A DNA stretch of 36,089 nucleotides from JBKPNX01 sp046732855 (GTDB taxonomy: Bacteria; Pseudomonadota; Alphaproteobacteria; Geminicoccales; Geminicoccaceae). How positions within the stretch are numbered: position 1 is the stretch's first letter; the number at the start of each line of letters is the position of its first letter. Under the pieces are notes generated by a model. That model saw only the letters and a list, made by a program, of their open reading frames with translations. It did no database searches and was not told the DNA's origin. The stretch is from the NCBI GenBank assembly GCA_046732855.1, contig JBKPNX010000057.1:1-36089 (forward strand), written 5' to 3'. Shown here piece by piece: positions 16,243-24,821 of the stretch. A program made the position numbers and the translations under genes.

Positions 16243-16824
16243 CTAGAACAGGGTGCCCTGGACCGGGGCGAAGCTGCGCCGGTGGTGACAGCACGCGCCG
16301 AGCTGCCAGATCGCCTCGCGATGCGCGCTGGTGGCGTAGCCCACGTTGGTCTCCCAGCCGTATCCCGGATAGCGCTCCGCCAGCCGCCGCATCAGCCGGT
16401 CGCGGGTCACCTTGGCGACGATCGAGGCGGCGCTGATCGCCGGCACCAGCGCGTCGCCGTCGACGATCGTCTCGACCGGGCAGGGCAGCTCGGGGGCGTG
16501 TTTGCCATCGATCAGCGCGAGGTCCGGCAGGCAGCCGAGGCGCAGCACGGCGCGGCGCATCGCGAGGAGGCTGGCCCGAAGGATATTGATCCGGTCGATC
16601 TCGGCGACCGAGGCTGCGCCGATGCCGATCCGCGCCTCAGCGCGCACGAGACCTGCGAGCCGCTCGCGCTCCTCGGCGCACAGGATCTTGGAATCGGCGA
16701 GTCCCTCGAGCGGGCGCCGCAGGATCACCGCGGCCGCGACCACCGGACCGGCGAGCGGCCCGCGCCCGACCTCATCGACCCCGGCGATCAGCCGGACGCC
16801 CGTGAGCGAGACGGCCACGCTCAT
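16243..16824 (-). CDS. rnhB: Ribonuclease HII
   Basis: This 193-aa protein removes RNA from RNA-DNA hybrids and excises single misincorporated ribonucleotides. The four catalytic acids are Asp17 and Glu18 in the GVDEVGRGPLAGPVVAAAV motif, Asp106 in LIDG, and Asp124 in DGDALVPAISAASIVAKVTRD. Length and motif order are normal for the family. The start codon overlaps the stop of the upstream antiporter gene by 4 bases (ATGA), so it is translationally coupled. livG follows after a 107-base gap. Confidence 0.97.
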   Translation of the reverse strand: MSVAVSLTGVRLIAGVDEVGRGPLAGPVVAAAVILRRPLEGLADSKILCAEERERLAGLVRAEARIGIGAASVAEIDRINILRASLLAMRRAVLRLGCLPDLALIDGKHAPELPCPVETIVDGDALVPAISAASIVAKVTRDRLMRRLAERYPGYGWETNVGYATSAHREAIWQLGACCHHRRSFAPVQGTLF

Positions 16825-18209
16825 GGCGGCCGCCCGGGCTCCACGGGGCGCTCCGCCACCGCCGGCTCGGGGCGCGGGCGTGGCCCCGGCTCCTGACGCG
16901 CCGAGCGGAGCGCGCGCTCAAGACCGTTGCTGAGCGACTGGACGATCCGGCTGCCCTGCCTGACCGCGCGCTCCGAGCGCATCCGGAACAGGCGTCCTTC
17001 GTCGCGCCACATGCGTGCGACCAGGCTGGTCAGGCCCTCGGTCGGCGCGGCGCGCAAGGCATGCAGGCGCCGCGCGAGCTCCAGCCACAAGGGACTGATC
17101 ATCATGGTCATGGCGATCACCGCGACCACGACGCGCTGCGCTTCCTCGCCGATCAGGCGGTTCGATACGGCGGTCTGCGACAGCACGAACGCGAACTCGC
17201 CGACCTGGGCGAGCGCGAAGCCGGCGACGACCGCGATGCGCCAGTGCTCGCCGACCGCGCGCAGCGCCAGCACGTTGATGCCGCTGTTGATCAGGAAAAC
17301 GAAGCCGATCAGCAGCAGGACCGTGCCGACGTGGGTCGACACGAATTTCAGGTCGAGCAGGAGACCGATCGAGAGAAAGAACATCATCACGAGCAGGCTC
17401 TGGATCGGCTCCATTGCCCGGACCATGAGCGCGCGCTCGGTGGTGTTGCCGACGTACAGGCCGGCAAGGAAGGCGCCCAGACTCGCCGACAGCTCGAGCG
17501 CGTTGCTGAGCGCGGCGCCGATCACGCACAGCGCCAGCGCGGCGACCGGCGCCAGATCCGCGTAGCGCACCAGCAGGCCGCGGAAGGGCAGGTGCACGCG
17601 GTGGCGGCGGCTGAGCCACCAGATCAGCGCGGCCAGCGCTGCGACCGCAATCGCCAGCTTGAGCAGCAGCGGGCCAAGCTCCACGCCCGCCTCGCTGGAC
17701 AGGCCGACGATGATGATCAGCATCGGCACCACGGCGAGATCCTGCGCGATCAGCACGCCGACCGCGCAGCGCCCGGTCTCGGTGCGTAGCTCACCGATGT
17801 CCTCGAGGATCTTGATGCCGACCGCGGTGCTGCTGAGCGCGAGGCAGAAGCCGTAGAAGATCGCGCGCTGGTGCTGCCAGCCGAACAACTGCGCGAGCAG
17901 CAGCATCAGCAAGACGCTGACCACGATCTGGATCAGCGTCGCCCCGATCGCGGTACGGTAGATGTTCTTGAACGCGCGCAGCGACAGATGGGTGCCGACC
18001 ACGAACAGCAGCACCAGGACGCCGAGAGCGGCGAAGGTGTCGATCACCGTGCGATCGCTGATCAGGCCGAGCCCGGAGGGACCGAAAATCGCGCCGGCGA
18101 TGATGTAGCCGACCAGAGGCGGCTGGCGCAGCGCCGCGAGCAACAGCCCGCTCACCACCGTGCCGACCAACAGCAGCGCGAACGGGGCGAGACTGAGATG
18201 CTCCTCCAT
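16821..18209 (-). CDS. CPA2-family monovalent cation:proton antiporter (KefB/C-like membrane domain)
   Basis: This 462-aa protein is almost entirely membrane helices for its first 385 residues. GYIIAGAIFGPSGLGLI is at 34-50, SSTAV at 126-130, and the ion-binding QDLAVVPML at 156-164 with Asp157. These match KefB/KefC and other CPA2 potassium or sodium antiporters. It lacks the RCK/TrkA-N nucleotide-binding domain of Kef proteins. Instead the last 75 residues are a charged, Arg/Pro-rich cytoplasmic tail without a recognised domain. The start is 12 bases after the asparaginase stop, and the stop overlaps rnhB. It likely helps pH or potassium homeostasis; the ion cannot be assigned. Confidence 0.9.
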   Translation of the reverse strand: MEEHLSLAPFALLLVGTVVSGLLLAALRQPPLVGYIIAGAIFGPSGLGLISDRTVIDTFAALGVLVLLFVVGTHLSLRAFKNIYRTAIGATLIQIVVSVLLMLLLAQLFGWQHQRAIFYGFCLALSSTAVGIKILEDIGELRTETGRCAVGVLIAQDLAVVPMLIIIVGLSSEAGVELGPLLLKLAIAVAALAALIWWLSRRHRVHLPFRGLLVRYADLAPVAALALCVIGAALSNALELSASLGAFLAGLYVGNTTERALMVRAMEPIQSLLVMMFFLSIGLLLDLKFVSTHVGTVLLLIGFVFLINSGINVLALRAVGEHWRIAVVAGFALAQVGEFAFVLSQTAVSNRLIGEEAQRVVVAVIAMTMMISPLWLELARRLHALRAAPTEGLTSLVARMWRDEGRLFRMRSERAVRQGSRIVQSLSNGLERALRSARQEPGPRPRPEPAVAERPVEPGRPP

Positions 18210-18221
18210 CGGGCCATGCTA

Positions 18222-19277
18222 CTAGCACGGGCTTGCCCCCGGCTTAAGAGCGTTGCCGCGCGCCGGCCAGCCCGGCGCCGGCTCGATCCGTCCGATTGCC
18301 ACGCGGGCATGGTTGTACAGCTCCGGCCGCAGGTGCCTCGCCAAGGCCGCTACGGCCTGGTCGTCGAGAACGCCCAAGGCCTCGAGCAGCGCGAGCAACG
18401 CGATCGGCGCGGCGCGCGCCGCCCCGTCCTCCACCTTGAGCGCCAGACCGAGCCGGCGCTCGGGCAGGCACGCGGCGTACACGCCCTCGGCTCCGGTCTT
18501 GACCAGGACGTGCGGCGCTGCCGTCATGATCTCGGTGCATGCGCGGCCGGTGCCGGCGACGAGATGCGGATGGGCCGACATCGCGGCCCGCAGCCGCGTA
18601 CACGCGCTCGCTCGCGCGGCGGGCAGCCCGTCCGGATGGGCGAAGCGGGCCAGCGCGGCGGCAAGCCGGCCAAGCGGGATCGGCCAGGTCGGCACGCCGC
18701 AGCCATCGATCGCCGGCGCCGGCAGCTCGGCCAGCCCGGTCATGGCGCACAGGATGTCAGCGACCAGGCGCTGTACCGGGTGATCCGCCCGGGTGTAGCC
18801 GGCGATCGGCGCCCTCAGATGGCGCGCGACGGTGATCATGCCGGCGTGCTTGCCGGAGCAGTTGTTGTGCACCCGTTCGGGCCGCCGCCCCTCGGCAGCA
18901 AGGCGCCGGGCAGACGGAGCATCCAGCGGCGGGTGGGCGCCGCATTCCAGCGCCGAGCCGTCGAGCCCGAGGCGCGCGAGCCACGCCTGCACCAGCGCAA
19001 CGTGGATCGGCTCGCCCGAATGGGAGGCGCAGGCCAGCGCGAGCTCCTGCTCGCTGATTTCGAAGCGATCGGCGGCGCCACTCTCGACCAGGCCAAGCGC
19101 CTGCATCGGCTTGATCGCGGAGCGGGGGAAGACGGCCCGATCGACGTCGCCCGCGGCGTCCAGCAGCCGGCCGGAGGCATCGGCCACGGCGTAGGCGACG
19201 CGGTGCTCGCTCTCGATCCGCTCGCCCCGGCGCACCACCACCGCGACGGGCGGAACGGTACCGTTCGGGTTGCCCAT
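18222..19277 (-). CDS. Rhizobium-type L-asparaginase (asparaginase II family)
   Basis: The 351-aa product belongs to the family named after the thermolabile Rhizobium etli asparaginase, which is unrelated to E. coli AnsA/AnsB. Visible family motifs are RSAIKPMQALGLVESGA with its conserved Ser-Lys pair, ACASHSGEPIHV, HNNCSGKHAGM, and DGCGVPTWP. The reaction is asparagine to aspartate plus ammonia. The frame is open to 19577, but AAGGAGCGTCA directly before the ATG at 19277 is a clear ribosome site, and the upstream extension falls in AT-rich non-coding-like sequence. It heads a run of five minus-strand genes, with the antiporter starting 12 bases downstream. Confidence 0.92.
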   Translation of the reverse strand: MGNPNGTVPPVAVVVRRGERIESEHRVAYAVADASGRLLDAAGDVDRAVFPRSAIKPMQALGLVESGAADRFEISEQELALACASHSGEPIHVALVQAWLARLGLDGSALECGAHPPLDAPSARRLAAEGRRPERVHNNCSGKHAGMITVARHLRAPIAGYTRADHPVQRLVADILCAMTGLAELPAPAIDGCGVPTWPIPLGRLAAALARFAHPDGLPAARASACTRLRAAMSAHPHLVAGTGRACTEIMTAAPHVLVKTGAEGVYAACLPERRLGLALKVEDGAARAAPIALLALLEALGVLDDQAVAALARHLRPELYNHARVAIGRIEPAPGWPARGNALKPGASPC

Positions 19278-19493
19278 TGACGCTCCTTCAGCCCCTGAGC
19301 GGCCGGTGCATGGAGCATTCTGCCCGGGCCGATGCTCCAGGGCGGCAAGTCCGACGCGTGCCGCCGCACGCGCGGCCGTATCGAGCCACCGGGACAAGAC
19401 TGCTACGGGAGGTTGTGACTCGTCAATCCGCGTTGGCGTCAGGCCCGCCTGCCACGCGAAGTAGCGATCAAGATAAGTTGAAAGGACCGGTAA

Positions 19494-19499
19494 TATAAT
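19494..19499 (+). promoter_or_regulatory. Perfect -10 hexamer TATAAT in an AT-rich island
   Basis: The hexamer is an exact consensus match, but no good -35 stands 16-18 bases upstream (TTGAAA is only 10 bases away). If used, it would give minC a leader of about 325 bases or transcribe a small RNA. Confidence 0.25.
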
Positions 19500-19757
19500 T
19501 GCAATATTGTTCAGTCTGATTAGCGAGATAAGCGCGTGAGTCAGGTCATAATTCGTCAACAGCACTGAACTTGTCACAGATCGTCATCTGCCACTGCCGG
19601 TTGGCTGGATTGCGGACCGCCAGGCCTGAACAACGACAGCCTGTCTGCCGCGACCGCATCGGATACCACATATTGTGGGAGGCAGGTTGAGGCTGGGTGT
19701 CAGCGTGCGCCGGCAGCCCTGTGGAAAAAATTCTGCCGCCGTCACGCCACAGAGCCA

Positions 19758-19786
19758 TTGACCGTTCGGAATTATTGAGAGATGCT
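19758..19786 (+). promoter_or_regulatory. Candidate promoter for minCDE
   Basis: TTGACC (19758-19763), a 17-base spacer and GATGCT (19781-19786) lie about 45 bases before the minC ATG. The -35 matches five of six, the -10 only three of six. Confidence 0.3.
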
Positions 19787-19830
19787 GCGATGGATCCAAT
19801 CCCGGATGGGCAAAGGGGTTGTCCGACCGC

Positions 19831-20601
19831 ATGTACGCTGCCGAGCCGCTGGCCGGAGCGCCGGGAGGCGAGCCGGTGCAAGTCGATGACTCCCCCGAGT
19901 TGTTTCAGATCCGCGCCCAGCTGCAGACGCTGCTCGCGCTCAAGCTGATCCAGCCGCGCGACGAGCGGTTTTTCCTCGTGCTGCAGCAGGCGCTCGCCCG
20001 GTCTCCCAAGTTCTTCCGGCACGCGCCGATCGTCGTGGATGCGGGCGCGGTCGCCGGCCAGCCGCCGCTGAACCTGGCGGAATTCGCGCGCCGCCTCCGC
20101 CAGCAGCATCTGGTGCCGGTCGGGTTGCAGAACGGCGACGAAGCCTGGAGCCACATGGCGGTGAATGCGGGGCTCGCCCTGTTGCCGTCCGGGCGACCCG
20201 CCAAGACGACGCCGGAGGAGGCCGCGCCGGAGCAGACGCCGAGCCCGCCCGACGATCCGGCGCCGCGCCGCAGCGCCTCGATCGTCGTGAGCGAACCGGT
20301 GCGCGCCGGGCAGCAGATCTACGCCGAGGACGGCGATCTGATCGTGCTGGCGCCGGTCAGCCCTGGCGCCGAGGTCGCCGCCGACGGCCATGTTCACGTC
20401 TACAGCAGACTGCGCGGGCGGGCGCATGCCGGGGTCAAAGGCGACCGCGGTGCGCGCATCTTCTGCCACAAGCTCGAGGCGCAGCTGGTCTCGGTCGCCG
20501 GCGTGTGGCTGGTCAACGAGGACATCGACGCGCGGTTCATGGGCAAGGGCGTGCAGATCTGCTGGTTGGGCGGCGCGCTCGTGATGGAGCCTCTCCCCTG
20601 A
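19831..20601 (+). CDS. minC: Septum site-determining protein MinC
   Basis: This 256-aa FtsZ-polymerisation inhibitor has an N-terminal domain of about 110 residues (ELFQIRAQLQTLLALKL near the start; HAPIVVDAGAVA) that acts on FtsZ. A Pro/Ala-rich linker at about 125-150 follows. The C-terminal beta-helix domain has VRAGQQIYAEDGDLIVLAPVSPGAEV and AADGHVHVYSRLRGRAHAG; this domain dimerises and binds MinD. DGHVHVYSRLRGRAHAG is a MinC hallmark. The start is the ATG at 19831 or an in-frame TTG at 19819, which sits directly against the AAAGGGG. It is first gene of minCDE. Confidence 0.96.
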   Translation: MYAAEPLAGAPGGEPVQVDDSPELFQIRAQLQTLLALKLIQPRDERFFLVLQQALARSPKFFRHAPIVVDAGAVAGQPPLNLAEFARRLRQQHLVPVGLQNGDEAWSHMAVNAGLALLPSGRPAKTTPEEAAPEQTPSPPDDPAPRRSASIVVSEPVRAGQQIYAEDGDLIVLAPVSPGAEVAADGHVHVYSRLRGRAHAGVKGDRGARIFCHKLEAQLVSVAGVWLVNEDIDARFMGKGVQICWLGGALVMEPLP

Positions 20602-20625
20602 CGAGGACTCCAGACTTCGGCTTGT

Positions 20626-20633
20626 AGGAGGAG
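20626..20633 (+). promoter_or_regulatory. Strong ribosome site supporting the TTG start of minD
   Basis: AGGAGGAG ends four bases before the TTG at 20638. No ATG or GTG fits the conserved MinD N-terminus, so this site decides the start. Confidence 0.75.
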
Positions 20634-20637
20634 AAAC

Positions 20638-21468
20638 TTGGCAACCATCATCGTGGTCACCTCGGGCAAGGGCGGCGTCGGCAAGACGACGTCCGCGGCG
20701 GCGTTCGGCACCGGCCTGGCGCTGCAGGGCAAGAGGACCGTGGTCGTCGACTTCGACGTGGGCCTGCGCAATCTCGACCTGATCATGGGCTGCGAGCGCC
20801 GCGTCGTGTTCGATCTGATCGACGTGATCAACGGCGACGCCAAGCTCAATCAGGCCCTGATCAAGGACAAGCGCGTCGAGGGCCTCCAGGTGCTCGCGAC
20901 GTCGCAGACGCGCGACAAGGACGCCCTCACCCGCGAGGGCGTCGAGCAGGTGATCGAGGAGCTGAAGAACGATTTCGACTACATCGTCTGCGACAGCCCG
21001 GCCGGCATCGAGCACGGCGCGCAGACCGCGCTCTACTTCGCGGACGAGGCGATCGTGGTGACCAATCCGGAGGTGTCCTCGATCCGCGACAGCGACCGCA
21101 TGGTCGGCATCCTCGCGAGCAAATCGCGCCGGGCGGAGCGCAACGAGGATCCGGTCAGATCGCACGTGCTGATCACCCGTTACGACGTCGAACGGGTCAA
21201 GCGCGGCGAGATGCTGAAGGTCGAGGACGTGATCGAGATGCTCGCCCTGCCGCTGCTCGGCGTCATTCCCGAATCAGAATCGGTGCTCCAGGCGTCGAAT
21301 GTCGGAGCGCCGGTCGTGCTCGACCAGGAATCCAAGGCGGGCCAAGCCTACCGCGACGCGGTCGCTCGGTATCTCGGTCAGCATCTCGAGTATCGGTTCG
21401 TCGCTGCCGAGAAGAGCGGCGCGTTTGGCTTTGGCTTCTTCAACCGTCTGTGGCGGAGGAGCGCGTGA
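20638..21468 (+). CDS. minD: Septum site-determining ATPase MinD
   Basis: This 276-aa membrane-associated ATPase oscillates with MinE and recruits MinC. The deviant Walker A is GKGGVGKTT near 10-18, VVDFDVGLRNLDLIMGCERRVV follows around 35-56, and QTRDKDALTREGVEQV and DSPAGIEHGAQ are as in E. coli MinD. The C-terminus GFFNRLWRRS can form the amphipathic membrane-targeting helix. The start is TTG, giving (M)ATIIVVTSGKGG, which lines up with known MinD starts. minC ends 36 bases upstream. The stop overlaps the minE GTG by four bases (GTGA). Confidence 0.98.
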   Translation: MATIIVVTSGKGGVGKTTSAAAFGTGLALQGKRTVVVDFDVGLRNLDLIMGCERRVVFDLIDVINGDAKLNQALIKDKRVEGLQVLATSQTRDKDALTREGVEQVIEELKNDFDYIVCDSPAGIEHGAQTALYFADEAIVVTNPEVSSIRDSDRMVGILASKSRRAERNEDPVRSHVLITRYDVERVKRGEMLKVEDVIEMLALPLLGVIPESESVLQASNVGAPVVLDQESKAGQAYRDAVARYLGQHLEYRFVAAEKSGAFGFGFFNRLWRRSA

Positions 21469-21785
21469 GCATTTTTCAACGATCGCTTCGGGGCAGCGGG
21501 GTGAAGTTCCTCAGCCTGTTCCGCGCGGCGCCCCCACGCAGCGCGGACACGGCCAAGGAGCGCCTGCAGGTCCTGCTGGCGCTCGAGCGCAGCAGCACCA
21601 GCGCGTGGCCGAATTTCCTGCCGCAGCTGCAGCAGGACATCATGCAGGTGATCAAGAAATACGTCGAGATCGACGATGACAAGGTGTCGATCGAGGTCGA
21701 GCGGGGCCCCGAGGTGTCGATGCTCGACATCAACGTCGAGCTGCCGGCGCAGCGCCTGGGCGCGCAGCTGCAGGCGGCCAGCTGA
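21465..21785 (+). CDS. minE: Cell division topological specificity factor MinE
   Basis: This 106-aa protein stimulates MinD ATPase and restricts MinCD to the poles. The N-terminal membrane/MinD-contact region includes AKERLQVLLALERSST (about 31-46), and the topological domain includes LQQDIMQVIKKYVEIDDDKV (about 56-75) and VSMLDINVELP. The GTG at 21465 overlaps the minD stop and has GGAGGA four bases ahead; upstream in-frame starts would lie inside minD. E. coli MinE has 88 residues, and the extra length is mainly a short basic insert after the first helix. Its 3' end overlaps the end of the convergent dehydrogenase gene. Confidence 0.96.
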   Translation: MSIFQRSLRGSGVKFLSLFRAAPPRSADTAKERLQVLLALERSSTSAWPNFLPQLQQDIMQVIKKYVEIDDDKVSIEVERGPEVSMLDINVELPAQRLGAQLQAAS

Positions 21786-24753
21786 GGTCCGGTCCCCCAT
21801 CGGTTTGCTGGTGCCGCGCGGCAGGCGAGCCGGCGTCCAGGGCGAGCGCGAGCACGCAGGCAGCATGCACCGCGTCGCGCCCGGCGCCGTCATGGATCTG
21901 ATGCCGGCAGCTGGTGCCGTTCGCAATGATCAGCGCGTCGGGCTCCGCGGCGCGCACCGCCGGCAGCAGCGAAAGCTCCGCCATCCGCAGTGATATCGCA
22001 TGGTGCTCGGCCTCGTAGCCGAACGCGCCCGCCATGCCGCAGCAGCTCGATTCGATCACCTGAACGTCCAGCTCGGGCACCAGGCCGAGACAGCCGGTCA
22101 GCGCATCCATCGCGCCGAACGCCTTCTGGTGGCAATGGCCGTGCACCAGCGCCCGCCGCCGGCCGCTCGCGCGCAGCGGCAGGCTCAATCGTCCGGCTTC
22201 GTGCTCGCGCCAGAGGAACTCCTCCAAAAGCAGGGCGCGGTCGGCGAGCGCCGTGGCTGCGGAGCCCGGCAGGAGCGCTGCGAACTCGTCGCGCATGGTG
22301 AGCAGGCATGAGGGCTCGAGGCCGACGACCGGCACGCCGGCCTCGACGAAGCGGCTGAGCGCAGCGAGGGTCGCGCGCGCCTCATGTCGCGCCTCCTCGA
22401 CCAGCCCGGCCGCAAGGAAGGTCCGGCCACAGCAGAGCGGCCGACGCTCGGTCGGGTGCGCCGTGTGCACCCGGTAACCGGCGGCTTCGAGGACGGTAAC
22501 CGCGGCCCGCGCGTGGTCCGGCTCGAACCAGGTGGTGAAGGTATCGGCGAACAGGATCACGTCGCGCCCGTCCCCGCCGAGAGATTGGCCGTTCGATCTG
22601 GGGCGATAGGGGTTCGGATGCCAGCGCGGCAGCGAGCGTCGCGCGCTGAACCCGAGCGCCCGTTCGGAAACGGCGGCGGCGCCCGGCACGCGATCGCGCA
22701 GATGCAACAGCCAACGGGCACGGCTTGCGAATGGGGCGTAGCGCGGCAGATACGCGATCACGCGTTCGCGCAAGGGCAGGCTGCGGTTGCGGCGCATCTG
22801 ATGCATTACCTCGATTTTCATGCGCGCCACATCGACGCCGGTCGGGCATTCGCGCCGGCACGCCTTGCACGCCACGCACAAATCGAGCGTCGCGGCCATC
22901 GCGGCGCCGGTCAGCGCGTCGGGCCCGAGCTGGCCGGACAACGCCAGGCGAAGCGTATTGGCCCGACCTCGAGTGACGTGCTCCTCGTCCTTGGTCACGC
23001 GGTAGGACGGGCACATCACGCCGGGCTCGTCCTTGCGGCAGGCGCCGTTGTTGTTGCACATCTCGGCGGCGCCAAGAAAACCGCCCCAGGCCGACCAGTC
23101 GAGCGCGGTCTCGATCGGCAGGGCGCCGTAGCCGGGCGGATAGCGGAACAACGTGCGGTCGTCCATGCGCGGCGCGCCGATGATCTTGCCGGGGTTCAGC
23201 ACCCCCGCCGGATCGAACGCGCTCTTGACCTGCTCGAAGGCGCGCACCAGCCGGTCGCCGAACATCGCCTCGTGGAACTCGGAGCGCACCAGGCCATCGC
23301 CGTGCTCGCCGGAGTGGGCGCCCTTGTATTCGCGCACCATGGCGAATGCTTCCTCGGCGATCGCGCGCATCGCCCTGACGTCCTTCTCCTGTTTCAGATT
23401 GAGGATCGGGCGCACGTGCAGGCAGCCGACCGCGGCGTGGGCGTACCAGGTGCCGCTCGTGCCGTGCCGGGCGAACAGTTCGGTCAGCCGCGCGGTGTAG
23501 TCGGCGAGATGCTCGAGCGGCACCGCGCAGTCCTCGATGAACGACACCGGCTTGCCGGCGCCCTTCATAGACATGACAATGTTGAGCCCGGCCTTGCGCA
23601 CGTCCCAGATCGCGGTCTGGGCGGCGGGCTTGGTTGCCTCGACCACAGCGCCCCGGAAGCCGAGATCGGCCATCAGCTCGCGCAGACGCCGCAGTTGGGC
23701 GATCGGCGGCTCCGGCTCGTCACCGGCGAACTCGACCAGCAAGAGCGCATCCGGCGCGCCGCGCACGAAGCGCTCGATCAGCGGCCGGTATGCGGGAATC
23801 TGGCGCCCGAGCTCCAGGATGGTGCGGTCGACCAGCTCGACCGCCGATGGCCCAAGCCCGACGATCGCCTTGGTCGCGGCCATGGCCTCGTAGAAGGTCG
23901 GGAAATGGCACACGCCGAGCACCCGATGCCGCGGCAGCGGCTGCAGCTTCAGCAGCAGCCGGCGGAACAGGGCAAGGGTGCCTTCCGAGCCGACCAGGAG
24001 CTGCGCCATGTTGTGCCCGGCCGGATGGACGCGATCGAGATTGTAGCCGCCGACCCGCCGCAGGACTTTGGGAAATCCGGCGGCGATCGCGGCCGTCTCT
24101 CGATCCGCGATGGCGCGCACGGTCTGGACCAGCTCGAGATAGCGGGCGGAGGCGCCGCTCGAGCCGAGGTTGCCCGGCACGTCGCCGAAGCGGACCGCCT
24201 CGCCGTCGGCGAGCAGGCCGTCGATCGCGAGCAGATTGTCGACCATGATGCCGTAGCGGATCGAGCGCGCGCCGCATGCGTTGTTCGCCGCCATGCCGCC
24301 GAGCGTCGCCCGGCTGCTGGTCGAAATGTCGACCGGGAAGAACACGCCGTGGGGCTTAAGGAAGCGGTTCAACCGGTCGAGCACGACGCCGGGCTGAACC
24401 CACACGGTGCGCGCAGCCGGGTCGAACTCGACCACCTCGGCCAGATGCTTGGAGTAGTCGATGATCAGGCCGTCGCCGACCGTCTGACCGGCCTGCGAGG
24501 TGCCGCCGCCGCGCGCCGTCACCGGCACGCCGAACTCATGCGCGAACGCGAGCGCCGCCTGCACGTCGGCGTCGGTTCTCGGCACCACAACGGCCAGCGG
24601 CTCGACCTGATAGATCGAGGCGTCGGTGCTGTAGCGGCCGCGATCGAACGGCTCGAGCAGCACCTCGCCCGCGATCTCGCGCCGAAGGCGTTCCGCCAGG
24701 GCGGGATCGCAGCGCTCGTCGTTCAGGCGACGACGCTTTAAGAGTAGGGCCAT
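21730..24753 (-). CDS. FAD-linked dehydrogenase with Fe-S and CCG domains (YdiJ/glycolate oxidase type)
   Basis: This 1007-aa fusion protein has an N-terminal PCMH-type FAD-binding domain (ARGGGTSQAGQTVGDGL at 80-96; STSSRATLGGMAANNACGAR at 144-163), then an FAD-linked oxidase C domain to about 525. A ferredoxin-like segment follows with C566, C572 and C581 and a full 4Fe-4S motif C626, C629, C632, C636-Pro. The C-terminal part carries two CCG motifs (PLCCGRTFLAAG and SSCCGMAGAFGY). The layout matches E. coli YdiJ, a D-2-hydroxyglutarate dehydrogenase, and related D-lactate and glycolate oxidases; the substrate is unassigned. The last about 18 residues are encoded opposite minE. Confidence 0.92.
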   Translation of the reverse strand: MALLLKRRRLNDERCDPALAERLRREIAGEVLLEPFDRGRYSTDASIYQVEPLAVVVPRTDADVQAALAFAHEFGVPVTARGGGTSQAGQTVGDGLIIDYSKHLAEVVEFDPAARTVWVQPGVVLDRLNRFLKPHGVFFPVDISTSSRATLGGMAANNACGARSIRYGIMVDNLLAIDGLLADGEAVRFGDVPGNLGSSGASARYLELVQTVRAIADRETAAIAAGFPKVLRRVGGYNLDRVHPAGHNMAQLLVGSEGTLALFRRLLLKLQPLPRHRVLGVCHFPTFYEAMAATKAIVGLGPSAVELVDRTILELGRQIPAYRPLIERFVRGAPDALLLVEFAGDEPEPPIAQLRRLRELMADLGFRGAVVEATKPAAQTAIWDVRKAGLNIVMSMKGAGKPVSFIEDCAVPLEHLADYTARLTELFARHGTSGTWYAHAAVGCLHVRPILNLKQEKDVRAMRAIAEEAFAMVREYKGAHSGEHGDGLVRSEFHEAMFGDRLVRAFEQVKSAFDPAGVLNPGKIIGAPRMDDRTLFRYPPGYGALPIETALDWSAWGGFLGAAEMCNNNGACRKDEPGVMCPSYRVTKDEEHVTRGRANTLRLALSGQLGPDALTGAAMAATLDLCVACKACRRECPTGVDVARMKIEVMHQMRRNRSLPLRERVIAYLPRYAPFASRARWLLHLRDRVPGAAAVSERALGFSARRSLPRWHPNPYRPRSNGQSLGGDGRDVILFADTFTTWFEPDHARAAVTVLEAAGYRVHTAHPTERRPLCCGRTFLAAGLVEEARHEARATLAALSRFVEAGVPVVGLEPSCLLTMRDEFAALLPGSAATALADRALLLEEFLWREHEAGRLSLPLRASGRRRALVHGHCHQKAFGAMDALTGCLGLVPELDVQVIESSCCGMAGAFGYEAEHHAISLRMAELSLLPAVRAAEPDALIIANGTSCRHQIHDGAGRDAVHAACVLALALDAGSPAARHQQTDGGPDLSWPPAAARPGAAPAARR

Positions 24754-24821
24754 GCTGGATTCGCCGTGATCACCGTGCCATGCGCGCCCAACGGCATCTC
24801 TCCACCGCTTGCCATAGTGTC

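Larger units (their letters stand above)
19278..19830. other. Divergent AT-rich regulatory region between asparaginase and minC
   Basis: No gene is supported. The stretch 19460-19560 is strongly AT-rich compared with everything around it and holds a perfect TATAAT (19494-19499, plus strand) and the palindrome ATTGCAAT. Further on, CCACA-TAT-TGTGG (19666-19678) and CGGCAG...CTGCCG near 19710-19735 are short inverted repeats. It should hold promoters for both the asparaginase run and minCDE. Confidence 0.45.

Noticed and set aside
22384..24741. A 785-codon open frame opposite the flavin dehydrogenase
   Set aside because: It mirrors the GC-rich codon pattern of the real gene, its product is Arg/Ala/Gly/His-rich with no domain, and the other strand has clear FAD and Fe-S motifs.
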